The notes beneath the pieces are model-generated. The model was not told the DNA's origin, searched no databases, and saw only the letters and a program-made list of their open reading frames with translations. The position numbers and the translations under genes were made by a program. Positions 16,639-25,449 of a stretch of 64,000 nt of DNA are shown here, piece after piece. Source of the stretch: Planococcus versutus (lineage in GTDB: Bacteria; Bacillota; Bacilli; Bacillales_A; Planococcaceae). Positions within the stretch are counted from its first letter, which is position 1. Each line of letters opens with the position of its first letter. The stretch is from assembly GCF_001186155.3 (NCBI RefSeq), contig NZ_CP016540.2, positions 3,078,001-3,142,000 on the forward strand, in the 5' to 3' direction.

Positions 16639-17655
16639 TTATACGTCGAGTACCGTAAGAGAAGGATTATCCCGTTTGAAATGTTCTAGTACGGCGTTGC
16701 ATACGTAACGGTAGACTTCGTAATTTTTCCCTACAACACCTAATTTTAAGTCAATATCATAATCCACTTTAATTGCACTGAATACTTCTTGTTTGTAGAT
16801 TGGGTACTTCTTATAGTCTTTGGCAGCTAATAAATAAGCGAAAAGTGGTGCACCTAGCGATATTTTATTGCTATATGCTTTACCTTCTATTCTAAAATTT
16901 TCAATTAGTTCACTAATTGGCGCTTCAGAATTATAAAGTTCATTAAGTAGGATAGCTACTCTTGCAGGTTTTGCTTCAGCAAATTTCACTAAATCAGCCG
17001 TATTACTCCAGTGAACAAAACTGCCTGCGCTTGGGTTCTCTTTTTGTAGCTTTTTTACAATATCAACTATTGTTAAATCCGTTATTTCTTGTCCTTTCAA
17101 AAATTCATTCAAACGGGAAAGGATTTCAAGTTTATAAGCTTCATCGTAAAGTTCGTTCTCTTTAAATTTTATGTATCTTCTATAAGCTATATCAATATAA
17201 GGGCTATCAAAAAGTTTCTTTCTAATTTCTGAATACTCTTTTTGAGTTGGCATCGAACGTCCTTCCTTCAACTCTTCCTCGAAGAAAACTTCCGCAGCTT
17301 GTTCAAGTGAAGTGCGCAAAGTCCAAATAAAACGGTTTTGGTTAGGCTGCCACTCTCCAAGAAAAGGAATATGCCAAGTTTGATTTTTACCGTCTTCTTG
17401 TTTAGGATAAGCAACTTCAGGTAAATAACTCATGATTCGTTTGCCCAATCGATCTATTTGTAGATTAATTGCGCCTCTGCCTTTTAATCCAATTGCATGA
17501 GCAATCGGTATCGTATGTGGACGACCGTCATATTGCATAATCGTTAAAATCATTTGTCTGTCTCTTTCTTGAAAAACCTCTTCGTTCCGAAGCATTTCCA
17601 ACCACTGATCTTTTGTAATTTCGAGAGGCGTATCAAAGATCGTTTTCACAGACAT
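16639..17655 (-). CDS. N-terminal part of the split McrB-like protein (modified-base recognition candidate)
   Basis: 338 residues from the ATG preceded by GAAAGGA (8-base spacing); an earlier in-frame ATG has no ribosome site. Residues about 10-125 (ITKDQWLEML to WTLRTSLEQA) align by eye with residues 217-325 of the McrB-like product, so the same domain occurs twice. The C-terminal part (KYPIYKQEVFSAI, SLTVLDV) resembles the segment just before the AAA module in long McrB-like ATPases. It ends in TAA at 16639-16641, in frame with the next gene. Either a separate accessory subunit or, more likely, the front half of a nonsense-split McrB. Confidence 0.65.
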   Translation of the reverse strand: MSVKTIFDTPLEITKDQWLEMLRNEEVFQERDRQMILTIMQYDGRPHTIPIAHAIGLKGRGAINLQIDRLGKRIMSYLPEVAYPKQEDGKNQTWHIPFLGEWQPNQNRFIWTLRTSLEQAAEVFFEEELKEGRSMPTQKEYSEIRKKLFDSPYIDIAYRRYIKFKENELYDEAYKLEILSRLNEFLKGQEITDLTIVDIVKKLQKENPSAGSFVHWSNTADLVKFAEAKPARVAILLNELYNSEAPISELIENFRIEGKAYSNKISLGAPLFAYLLAAKDYKKYPIYKQEVFSAIKVDYDIDLKLGVVGKNYEVYRYVCNAVLEHFKRDNPSLTVLDV

Positions 17656-17694
17656 TATTATCATCCTTTCAATTCTTTTTTCTTTTGGTGTCAT

Positions 17695-18052
17695 AATTAC
17701 TTACATTATAACGTTAAAAATTTGAATTACTTAATGAATCAAAATATTACCAAATAAACTATTGTTACTCCTTAACATTTTCTCCTACTACAAGGTATAT
17801 TGGGGACTGGAAATTCATGAGATAGATCTACAGAATGCATTGATAAGAAAGCCAAGAGTAGCGAATTCGCTGAGATTTTTTTGGGAAATCTATTATTATC
17901 AACATCGGCTTTAAAGAGCTTGATACGATACTAACAATCGCGTCAATCTCTAACATCCACACTTCAAGCAAAAACCATGAAATTTATATTTTTTATATAA
18001 TTTACCAATTGTGATATGCTATAAGCATCTTCCAATTAGAGCGAGGTGTACG
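17695..18052. other. intergenic region, nothing clear
   Basis: About 360 bases of AT-rich sequence between the restriction genes and a lipoprotein pseudogene. I see short open stretches interrupted by stops and no clear RNA gene, repeat or terminator. Confidence 0.4.
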
Positions 18053-18540
18053 TTGAAAAAGATAACTCCTGTCGTATTGGTTTTTATTCCGCTGATTCTG
18101 CTTTTTTTGTTTAGCGCTTGCGGTTAGCGTAACGAAGACGAATCATTAACTTTTGACAGTTCTGCAAGCTATGAAGGCGTATTGGTCTCAGAAGCTTCTT
18201 CTTTCGGTAAAACTAGCGACTATGAGGAAGTGTTTGTTTCTGGTGAAGAGAAAGCCGAGGAGTTGATCGATTTATTGCGTGATCAACACATGGTTGAAGT
18301 GAGTACAGACGAAGTGCAACAAAAGGCTGCTGAATTAGAAAAGCCGGGCAGCTATCGGATGTTGCTTTACAACCAACCCGTGCTAATCGTACGAATGCTT
18401 CAACTGAAGAAGTGAATCCGATTGTTTTTTATGCAGATGGAACCATTCAAGTTACACAAAATGGTCGTACTTATTTTGCTGCTGGTTCCTCTAAAGAACT
18501 GCTTCGTCAACTAAAGTCCGACTGGCAAATCTATTTTTAA
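18053..18540 (+). pseudogene. lipoprotein gene broken by an in-frame TAG and a frameshift
   Basis: TTG start after GAGGTG gives MKKITPVVLVFIPLILLFLF followed by SACG, a lipoprotein signal with lipobox, then an immediate TAG. The same frame continues after the stop (RNEDESLTFDSSASYEGVLV) to TGA at 18415. From about 18390 the next frame carries the logical rest (NPIVFYADGTIQVTQNG to SDWQIYF) up to TAA 18540. So one ~160-residue lipoprotein gene with two lesions: a nonsense codon just after the lipid-bearing cysteine and a shift near 18365-18395. Confidence 0.75.
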
Positions 18541-18607
18541 CTGCAGACTGGCATGAACTAACACGAAACACTACTGATCTACATAAAATTGATAGGAGCC
18601 ACCCTAC

Positions 18608-19537
18608 ATGAAAAAGAATACATATCCTTTACTCATCCTTTTACTGTCCGTCTTTCTAGTTGGCTGTACAGACGTAGAAAACGCAGCCATCACAGATGTA
18701 GAAGCTCACGAAGGTGCGACACAAGAAGAAGCTCCGCTTGAACCAAAAGAAAGCACTGAAAAAGAAGAAACGATGGCGGACGCAGAAGAAACACCAACAG
18801 AAGCCGTTCCCGACTTATTCGCAGGATATGAACTACTTGAAGTCGATGGCGGAGATTTGTCTGGCCATCGCGAAGCTAACGTTGTCGTCGACATTGGTTT
18901 TGGCGACCGTGACTATTGGGCGTTTACGAACGAACACGGCCAATTGGTTCGGGTTGTGGCAGACAAAGTCGTGGTGCAGGATGATTCGACTGAACCGGTA
19001 TTAGCGACTGGCCGGTATTATTCAGATGAAGCAAAGGTACCGGGCGTCGAAAGTGACGTGTTAGATGAAGGACATGTGCTAGCTGATTCGCTTGGTGGGG
19101 TCTCGAATGCTTACAATATTACGCCACAAGAAAGTACGCTCAACCGCCATGGCGATCAAGCTTATATGGAAGATGCGATTCGCAAAGCAGGCGGCGCGAC
19201 TAATTTTGAAGCGATCATCATCTATCCGGATACAGACACTCAGATTCCTTCGAGCTATCAGTATACGTATACTATTATGGGCAATGAAATTGTGGATACT
19301 TTTGATAATGTGAACCCGGATGAGATAAACGCATCTCTCGGGTTAACAGAAAGTGAGTCTACAGATTTGAATAGTTCAGCTACAAACGAAGATGTTTCGA
19401 TTGTTGATACCAATGGCAATGGACAAGTAACCATCAAAGAAGCAAAAGCAGCTGGTTTTAGTATGCCGATCACGCGTGATCATTGGTTATACCAGCACAT
19501 GCGCGATAATGACAATGATGGCATGGTAGGCGAGTGA
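18608..19537 (+). CDS. secreted lipoprotein with DNA/RNA non-specific endonuclease domain
   Basis: Product of 309 residues: lipoprotein signal with lipobox LVGC near residue 20, an acidic linker to about residue 70, then a nuclease-like domain with the DEGHVLADSLGG motif (histidine of the beta-beta-alpha metal fold), ITPQESTLNRHGDQAYMEDAIRKA, as in the Endonuclea_NS_2 group. The C-terminal 45 residues (DTNGNGQVTIKEAKAAGF to DNDNDGMVGE) are an Excalibur-like calcium-binding tail. It should be anchored on the outer face of the membrane and could serve nucleic-acid scavenging or DNA uptake; this is inference. Confidence 0.8.
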   Translation: MKKNTYPLLILLLSVFLVGCTDVENAAITDVEAHEGATQEEAPLEPKESTEKEETMADAEETPTEAVPDLFAGYELLEVDGGDLSGHREANVVVDIGFGDRDYWAFTNEHGQLVRVVADKVVVQDDSTEPVLATGRYYSDEAKVPGVESDVLDEGHVLADSLGGVSNAYNITPQESTLNRHGDQAYMEDAIRKAGGATNFEAIIIYPDTDTQIPSSYQYTYTIMGNEIVDTFDNVNPDEINASLGLTESESTDLNSSATNEDVSIVDTNGNGQVTIKEAKAAGFSMPITRDHWLYQHMRDNDNDGMVGE

Positions 19538-19584
19538 TTTTTTTAACTTACGTACTGTTCTCTATTTAAAAGGAGGTTAAGGTA

Positions 19585-19986
19585 TTGAGAAAAGGTTTTC
19601 TTATAATGTTAGTGGCCATTTTCTTAAGTGCGTGTAACTCAGTTAAGGATAGTGATATTGTGCTTGAACAAGAAGAAATCATAACTAATTCGGATAAATT
19701 TGAAGCGTTTATCGAAAATCTTAAAAACGGAAAAAAAGATAACATACGGATTGTTCAAAGAACTACAGAAGGCGACCCGCTTTTTAATACACTAGATTAT
19801 AATGGTCAAACTATTACCTACACGTATGACGATTCTCAAGATAAATTTGGAGGTTCAAGTACAGGATTAGAAAGTGGAACTTGTGAACATCTAGAAAGTG
19901 AAAAAAGTGAAAAAGGCAAACGATACTACTTAATTGGCTGCTCTTCTGAAGTCGGAGAGTATTTCGAGTTTGAAGTTCTAGAGTAA
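19585..19986 (+). CDS. DUF4362-like lipoprotein
   Basis: TTG start after AAAGGAGG. 133 residues: signal MRKGFLIMLVAIFLSAC with Cys17 lipobox, then a compact domain (SDKFEAFIENLKNGKKDNIR, TTEGDPLFNTLDYNGQTITYTYD) typical of DUF4362 proteins of Bacillales, with two late cysteines (TCEHL, GCSSE) that might pair. Function unknown; probably membrane-anchored outside the cell. It follows the nuclease lipoprotein on the same strand but has its own ribosome site. Confidence 0.75.
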   Translation: MRKGFLIMLVAIFLSACNSVKDSDIVLEQEEIITNSDKFEAFIENLKNGKKDNIRIVQRTTEGDPLFNTLDYNGQTITYTYDDSQDKFGGSSTGLESGTCEHLESEKSEKGKRYYLIGCSSEVGEYFEFEVLE

Positions 19987-20050
19987 CTTTTAATGATTAG
20001 AAAAACATTGATAAAGTTTAGAGAAAGTCATAGTTAGGAGGAGAGATACG

Positions 20051-20320
20051 TTGTTCAAAAATCAGAGTAACGGATTGGCAATTATGTCGGCCATATTGGC
20101 AGCCGTAGGATTAGTTTTAATGTTTTCGAGTGCTTCGTTTGGAATTTCGTTAGGAAACTCTTGGTTGATGAGTCAAGAAGACGGTATTGCTGATACTAGC
20201 CAGTTCATGATGGTGACGGAAACGTATACCACTGCCTTTGTTGTTTCGGGAGGTATTCTATTTGCTACGGGTTTGCTAACGGCTATGCTTACTTATTACT
20301 GCCCTATTTCGGGGTGTTAG
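20051..20320 (+). CDS. small two-span membrane protein
   Basis: TTG start after TAGGAGGAG. 89 residues with hydrophobic spans near 12-32 and 60-82 and a polar middle section (SQEDGIADTSQFMM). No family recognised. A terminator lies 80 bases downstream. Confidence 0.55.
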   Translation: MFKNQSNGLAIMSAILAAVGLVLMFSSASFGISLGNSWLMSQEDGIADTSQFMMVTETYTTAFVVSGGILFATGLLTAMLTYYCPISGC

Positions 20321-20400
20321 AAGAGCGGAAAGCTCACTTGAACATACGGAGTAAAAGAGCTAGTGACTAGTGCAGTTTAAGCGATTATTCCATTTGGTAA

Positions 20401-20434
20401 AACAGAGCCACTTTTGCGGCTCTGTTTTATTTTT
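20401..20434. terminator. bidirectional terminator
   Basis: Stem ACAGAGCC / GGCTCTGT with a loop ACTTTTGC, T-rich on the plus side (TTTTATTTTT) and A-rich on the other, between convergent genes ending at 20320 (+) and 20427 (-). Confidence 0.8.
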
Positions 20435-20699
20435 CTTTCTGAAAATCATACTTATCTTCATGAATCGTTAACACAAGGTTGTTAGTAACTAGTGTTTCTT
20501 CATCCACCCATTCTACAGTTACTGGTCCATCTACAAAGTTATAATAAATCATTTCTGATTGCCCACACCCTTTAATAAAAATTGAATGGACCTGCGCATC
20601 AAGAATGTAGAAAAAAACTAGGCTCGCTCCCCTGTAACCACTGCCCCTACAGTTTTCTTTGGAAAATCTGTTTCTATTTTTCTGTATAGCACAGAACAC
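20427..20699 (-). pseudogene. DUF5412-like protein, probably lacking its N-terminus
   Basis: Ninety codons whose last 60 (SEMIYYNFVDGPVTVEWVDE, ETLVTNNLVLTIHEDKYDF) follow the closing strands of DUF5412 proteins. The family normally begins with a membrane anchor and an N-terminal strand set; here the first 20 residues look random and no ribosome site is visible, and no anchor is encoded upstream. I judge it a 3' remnant, but a short real protein cannot be excluded. Confidence 0.45.
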
Positions 20700-20915
20700 C
20701 TTTCATTACTAACGAACCACTTTAGTCGAGAAATTCAGGATATATAGAGAGTGGATATAAAAAACCACCTCTTGTACGTTTCAGGAAATTCCGATCACGT
20801 ATAATGAAATAAATTTCCAGCTTTATACTTTCTATACGCAAGTGGTATATTGACTAAAAGAGAAACCAAACAAAACAGACGAGCAAGTCGTTTTCGGTTA
20901 GGAGGTGTGGTAAAC

Positions 20916-21254
20916 ATGGAATTCAATTTAGGAAATGGTGTTTCTCTTCATTTACCTGCTTTTCCCATTACGATTAGCGCTATTATAATAATTGGTCTTC
21001 TCATTAGATGGAGCAAACAGCTCGAAACACGCCGTTTCACGATCTTCTTTTATTTTTTAATTAGTGCTCTTATTACTCCACTTTATTCACAAAGTACGGA
21101 AAATGGCGTTTTTGAGTTATGGTTTCCTATCGGATTTCTTTTTATTGCGGCTTATCTGTACAGCAGCAAAAGATACCATCCCGCTAAGATAAAAGCGAGT
21201 GCTTTGGGACTTTGCGTAGCGCTGTATCAACTTGTTTTTCAATACCTTGGCTAG
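20916..21254 (+). CDS. small multi-span membrane protein
   Basis: Start at ATG 20916, preceded by TTAGGAGGTG with 8-base spacing. 112 residues with about four hydrophobic stretches (ITISAIIIIGLLI, FTIFFYFLISALI, LWFPIGFLFIAAYL, ALGLCVALYQLVF). No family recognised. It runs in the same direction as the next gene and could share a transcript. Confidence 0.6.
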   Translation: MEFNLGNGVSLHLPAFPITISAIIIIGLLIRWSKQLETRRFTIFFYFLISALITPLYSQSTENGVFELWFPIGFLFIAAYLYSSKRYHPAKIKASALGLCVALYQLVFQYLG

Positions 21255-21317
21255 TTTTGGCTGCTCTCTCGTTGTGTCTTCTTTACTACTGATATTAATG
21301 GAACTGGAGGTCTCGTT

Positions 21318-21605
21318 ATGTGGTTCCTGTTAGGAGTTATCGCCATAATAGCAACTTGTGTAAACCTTGTACTGTACGCAACAGGCAAAGATTATAAACT
21401 GGCGATGGCAATGGGCTTATCTTTTACAGCATTAACTGTAGTCGCGGATTATAATATGGTATCTAGTTGGGTAAAGGCGAAAGATTGGTCTGCTTTACTT
21501 GATGTGGTTCCGATAATGGCAGATGCGTTGTGGGTGTTAACCATCCTATCGATTGGGTTAAATATAACGCCTATTCTGTTAGAACTGAAAAACAAAAATA
21601 AATAG
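21318..21605 (+). CDS. three-span membrane protein, unknown function
   Basis: 95 residues; ATG after TGGAGGT. Hydrophobic spans at about 2-20, 28-45 and 65-88 with a short lysine-rich tail. Resembles widespread uncharacterised small membrane proteins of Bacillales. No specific function can be given. Confidence 0.6.
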   Translation: MWFLLGVIAIIATCVNLVLYATGKDYKLAMAMGLSFTALTVVADYNMVSSWVKAKDWSALLDVVPIMADALWVLTILSIGLNITPILLELKNKNK

Positions 21606-21667
21606 GATTAATTCAAATTTAGGACAGAATCCATTGAAATACTCAAAATGGATGTGAGGAGACAGAA

Positions 21668-22120
21668 ATGGAAATAAGGATGTTGAATAAAGATGAAGAA
21701 TTACCAATGGCGCTATTATTGCAAGCTGATCCCTCTAGAAAACTCATCGAGGAATATATTCACAGAGGCACTTGTTTTATAGCTGAAGTGGAACATCAAC
21801 TTATTGGTATCTGTGTATTACTTCCAACAAGACCTGAAACCATGGAACTTGTAAATATAGCGGTGGTTGAAGATCAGCAAGGCAAAGGGATTGGTAAAAA
21901 ATTAGTACTTGACGCAATCAAAACCGCACAAAATATGGGCTACAAAACCATTGAAGTTGGAACGGGCAATTCGAGCTTGGGGCAGCTTGCTCTTTATCAG
22001 AAATGTGGCTTTAGAATAAATAGCGTAGATGTTAATTTTTTTATCAAGCATTATGCTGAAGAAATTTTCGAAAACGGAATTCAATGCCGAGATATGATTC
22101 GGCTATCTCAAGATTTATAA
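21668..22120 (+). CDS. GNAT family N-acetyltransferase
   Basis: Product of 150 residues with the GNAT core: beta strand VNIAVVEDQQGKGIGKKLVL contains the Q/RxxGxG/A acetyl-CoA loop, followed by AIKTAQNMGYKTIEVGTGNSS and LALYQKCGFR. Acceptor substrate unknown. ATG follows GAGGAG. Stands alone among small lipoprotein and membrane-protein genes. Confidence 0.9.
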   Translation: MEIRMLNKDEELPMALLLQADPSRKLIEEYIHRGTCFIAEVEHQLIGICVLLPTRPETMELVNIAVVEDQQGKGIGKKLVLDAIKTAQNMGYKTIEVGTGNSSLGQLALYQKCGFRINSVDVNFFIKHYAEEIFENGIQCRDMIRLSQDL

Positions 22121-22233
22121 GGTTACAAGCTCTCAACAAGCTTGCCAACATGCTGAATACTATTTACCAAGCTCAAAAAATGGAACTCTCTCATTTTAAG
22201 AACAACCAACTAATTTATCTTGGGGGAATACGA

Positions 22234-22704
22234 GTGAACAACATGCTGAAATTCATGACATTTTTATTCGTTGTCACTTTAATCGTAAGTGGCTGTAATA
22301 CAAAAAAAGAAGAAGATCTATTTAATTTCAAAGGTTCGCACGTAGGAGATAATAGTGCTGTGATTAACATCGTGAGTCAATTAAAGGGTGCTACGTATTC
22401 GAAGGATTTTGAACTTAAAACAACCGAAGAACCGTATGGCATTATTTTGAACTACGATTGGTCGGATTCAGAAATGAATTATAAAAAAACATCTATTTAT
22501 AATGCTACTTTTTTATTTGCATTAATTGAAAACTTGGACTGGGTAACATTCAATTTTGATAATCAACCATACAAAATAACAAGAGAAAGTCTTCAAAATT
22601 GGTATGGTGAAAACCTTAATGAGTTAGAAAACGAAAGCAAAACAGAAAAGCTTATACAGAGGCATTTGGAAGACGACAGTAAAATAAATCAGTTATTCAA
22701 TTAA
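22234..22704 (+). CDS. DUF4825-like lipoprotein
   Basis: I start at GTG 22234, 7 bases after GGGGGA, because it gives a clean lipoprotein signal (MNNMLKFMTFLFVVTLIVSG then C22). 156 residues. The mature part (NFKGSHVGDNSAVINIVSQL, later LDWVTFNFDN and ITRESLQNWYG) follows DUF4825, a domain common in Bacillales lipoproteins and in some membrane-bound peptidase regulators. Function not known. Confidence 0.75.
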   Translation: MNNMLKFMTFLFVVTLIVSGCNTKKEEDLFNFKGSHVGDNSAVINIVSQLKGATYSKDFELKTTEEPYGIILNYDWSDSEMNYKKTSIYNATFLFALIENLDWVTFNFDNQPYKITRESLQNWYGENLNELENESKTEKLIQRHLEDDSKINQLFN

Positions 22705-22827
22705 AAGTGGAAGTGAAGGCATTTTAACAGCGTAAATTCCGTTGGAATAACTGAAAAAAGGATCGACATTTCTGGCCTGTTATCACAAGTGATGTATTCA
22801 CTGAAATGTAATGAAAGGGGTGAGCAC

Positions 22828-23298
22828 TTGTCATTTACCATCTATATGATCATTATAAATACGTCATTTTGGCTGATACTCAACTATGGTGTCGCTTATG
22901 GAAGTCGCTTATTGCCTAAGGGCATGTTTCAAAAAAATTTCTTTTTCAAAGAAAGATCATTTGAAAGCAGCCTATACAAATCACTCCGAATTAAAAAATG
23001 GAAAGATAAATTACCAGCGATGAATGCCACACTCAAAAACTTACAAGACAAACTCACCCCTGACTATCTAGATAAACTAATTATGCAAACGTATTATGCT
23101 GAATTTGGGCATTTAACCATTGCTGTATTAGGTTTTCTTTGTATAGTAGTTAACCCAAACGAGTATTTTCTGATGGCTTTTAGTTGTTCAATCGTTAATT
23201 TTTTCATTCATCTCCCCTTCTACTTAATTCAAAGGTATAACCGTCCGAGACTAATCAACGTGAGATTCAGAAAAGGTTACTCTTCAACAACAAGCTAG
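22828..23298 (+). CDS. CrtO-like glycosyl-4,4'-diaponeurosporenoate acyltransferase family protein
   Basis: TTG start 7 bases after AAAGGGG. 156 residues, a normal CrtO length. Family landmarks: WLILNYGVAYGSRLLPKGMF at the first span, SLRIKKWKDKLP in the cytosolic loop, the YYAEFGHLTIAVLG segment and the end FIHLPFYLIQRYNRPRL. CrtO attaches the fatty acyl chain in staphyloxanthin-type C30 carotenoids. No other carotenoid gene is near, so it either works with a crt cluster elsewhere or acylates another membrane lipid. Confidence 0.75.
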   Translation: MSFTIYMIIINTSFWLILNYGVAYGSRLLPKGMFQKNFFFKERSFESSLYKSLRIKKWKDKLPAMNATLKNLQDKLTPDYLDKLIMQTYYAEFGHLTIAVLGFLCIVVNPNEYFLMAFSCSIVNFFIHLPFYLIQRYNRPRLINVRFRKGYSSTTS

Positions 23299-23323
23299 AC
23301 AACAGAGCAAGGGAGACGGTATC

Positions 23324-23479
23324 GTGGGTGAAATAGATAAACGAAACAGATTAAGCGAAGAACCTTTTACCTATGAAGTAAGAAAAAACGGAACGGTTGC
23401 AATTTTCTTTAGCGGTAAACAAATTAAAGTTGTCAGAAACAAAGAAGCCGAACGCCTCATAGTAAAAAAGTGCAGTTAG
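23324..23479 (+). CDS. 51-residue hypothetical protein
   Basis: GTG start following GGGAGACGG; product begins MGEIDKRNRLSEEPFTYEVR and ends in KNKEAERLIVKKCS-like basic sequence. The centre (NGTVAIFFSGKQIKVV) looks like a small beta sheet. Soluble and basic. The gene sits between the CrtO-like and MepB-like genes on the same strand. Family not recognised, but codon use and the ribosome site support it. Confidence 0.55.
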   Translation: MGEIDKRNRLSEEPFTYEVRKNGTVAIFFSGKQIKVVRNKEAERLIVKKCS

Positions 23480-23578
23480 TATTGGCTAAAATCACTGGTA
23501 ACTTCAAACACGGCAACGAGAAACTTGGTAAAAACAAATCAGAATAAGGGAAATCAAACACATTTTAGGAGTAGAAAT

Positions 23579-24088
23579 ATGAATGACTTTTGTGCAGCAT
23601 TAACCTATTTGACTAACGTACTTTATATGCCTCATAACCTCATTTTAACGGCGATTCAAGAAGAAAAACAAAATTCCATGTATGGTGCGGGTACATTTCA
23701 ACTGTCCTCTAAAACAATTCGATTCCGAGTAGCGCATGTGACACCGAGAAAAACAGGACAGTTTGTCGCATTTTGGGAAAAAGACAAAAACAATAAAAAC
23801 CAGCCTTATTTGTATGACGAAGCGCCCGATTTATTGGTGGTAACCGTATGTAAAAGTGACGATGACTTTGGTCAATTTATTTTTCCGAAAAAAGTTCTTC
23901 TCAAACACGCGATTCTTAAATCGAGTGGAACAAAAGGAAAAATGGCCATGCGGGTTTACCCCAGTTGGGATAGCCCCACGAGTAAACAAGCGATAAAAAC
24001 ACAAGAATGGCAGTTGCCTTATTTTGTTGATCTTCGTCTTCCTAAATCATTACTTAAAGAAAAAATCATAGAACTGTACGGTCTCTAA
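23579..24088 (+). CDS. MepB family protein
   Basis: Start at ATG 23579 after AGGAG. 169 residues matching the MepB family: YGAGTFQLSSKTIRFRVAHV, TPRKTGQFVAFWEKD, APDLLVV, QFIFPKKVLLKHAI and the closing W.LPYFVDL. In Staphylococcus mepB lies with the MepA efflux pump and MepR, but its biochemical role is unknown. Here neither mepA nor mepR is near. Confidence 0.85.
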   Translation: MNDFCAALTYLTNVLYMPHNLILTAIQEEKQNSMYGAGTFQLSSKTIRFRVAHVTPRKTGQFVAFWEKDKNNKNQPYLYDEAPDLLVVTVCKSDDDFGQFIFPKKVLLKHAILKSSGTKGKMAMRVYPSWDSPTSKQAIKTQEWQLPYFVDLRLPKSLLKEKIIELYGL

Positions 24089-24452
24089 CTTTTCGAGATG
24101 AGGTATTGAGGGCTAGGAGAACGGCTTTTATTGATTCTCACTTTGCATCGGTAAGCGTAGAATTGTGACATTTCATCTTTCCGACATCGTCTACTATTCC
24201 ACCTTAGAGGGCAGAAAATCCAAGCTCTACAGATTAAACGTTGGACTACCGAGTGTGCGATTGCTAAATAACGTTTTGGATATCACCTTTTGAAAAGATA
24301 CTCTTTTTTATTTAAAGCTTATTTTAAGATCCACACCTTTTTTCATCAGTTTTTCTTGTGTACATCGACATCTGATTTCTACATTACGGAAGAACATGTT
24401 TGAATCATGATGGTCTTCCCCGTATTCCGGCTATTCATATTACGTTTTTGTG
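24089..24452. other. intergenic region, nothing clear
   Basis: About 360 bases between the converging MepB-like and CutC genes. Short T-rich runs (around 24303) could act in termination, but I see no convincing stem, repeat or gene. Confidence 0.4.
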
Positions 24453-25142
24453 CTAAGCCTTCCACTCCATGATTTGTTCAACTACTCTTTTATTAAACCC
24501 TTCTGTATAAGAACCATTTTTTCGGACGCCGCTGCCAAAATGATATTCACTAGACCCGACAGTTTGATGAATTTCTTCTATATTCATCGACGTTAATCCG
24601 CCTCCGCAAAGAATAGTTGGACCTTCTAGCTCTTTTGATAACTTGACTAGCTTTCTTAACGCCTGCTTGCCTGTCAAACAATCCTCATGTCCGCCAGATG
24701 TTAAAATCCGTTGTACCTGCTTTTTGTAGTCTGTTAATACTGTGTATGCGCTCAACTGGTCGTCAATTTCATCAAACGCACGGTGGAACGTGATATCGAG
24801 CTGATCAGACACCGCGATAATTTTTTCTAGTGCGTGTTCATCTATCGTATAATCCTTTTTTAAAGCGCCAAATACGATTCCTTGCCCACCTAAATTCAAC
24901 ACATTTTCAACATCTTCGATGATCGTTTTTAGTTCTGAATCGCTATAGAAAAAATCTCGACTGTGAGGCCGTATCATCACTTGAACCGGTATTGTGACAC
25001 TGCCAAGAACTCGTTTGATGGTTTCAAAATTCGGTGTTAACCCTCCTTCATCAATTGCCGAGACAAGCTCTAACCTTCCCGCGCCCATTTTTTCTGCTTT
25101 GATTGCTTCTTGTTCGTTTTGGACAATTATTTCTATTATCAT
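24453..25142 (-). CDS. cutC: CutC family protein (TIM barrel)
   Basis: Product of 229 residues, usual family length. Opens with IIEIIVQNEQEAIKAEKMGA and continues RLELVSAIDEGGLTP, VQVMIRPHSRDF, FHRAFDE and ILTSGG, all CutC signatures. Named for copper homeostasis in E. coli, though direct copper binding is disputed for many members. ATG follows AAAGGAA. It stands alone. Confidence 0.93.
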   Translation of the reverse strand: MIIEIIVQNEQEAIKAEKMGAGRLELVSAIDEGGLTPNFETIKRVLGSVTIPVQVMIRPHSRDFFYSDSELKTIIEDVENVLNLGGQGIVFGALKKDYTIDEHALEKIIAVSDQLDITFHRAFDEIDDQLSAYTVLTDYKKQVQRILTSGGHEDCLTGKQALRKLVKLSKELEGPTILCGGGLTSMNIEEIHQTVGSSEYHFGSGVRKNGSYTEGFNKRVVEQIMEWKA

Positions 25143-25449
25143 TTTTCAGTTCCTTTCAGATTGAGCTTCTCCTGCCGTAACTTGATGCCGAAACCCGATG
25201 TACCAGATCCATCATAAGTTTCTTTTTTTATGACTTTACCTTATTCGGTCTATAACATCCGATTTTGTTCTAAAATTTTTTTATTTCTATCTCTAACCCA
25301 ATCATTTCACTTTTTCTATACACATCCTATTTTTTACACTTTCCCCACTCCAAAAGGACATTATTTTCTAACGTCCACTTAGTTGTATTGAAATACTTAT
25401 CATTTTATACGACAAAAAAGCACCTATTATTTTTATTCCGTTTTCTGAA
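25143..25449. other. intergenic region, nothing clear
   Basis: About 300 AT-rich bases upstream of cutC on its strand and downstream of the 67-residue gene. Contains the promoter area of cutC, but no -35/-10 pair stands out. Confidence 0.35.

Noticed and set aside
18714..19004. Lysine-rich 96-codon frame within the nuclease lipoprotein gene
   Set aside because: Frame shadow of the acidic linker (GAA-rich codons read as AAG/AAA); no ribosome site.
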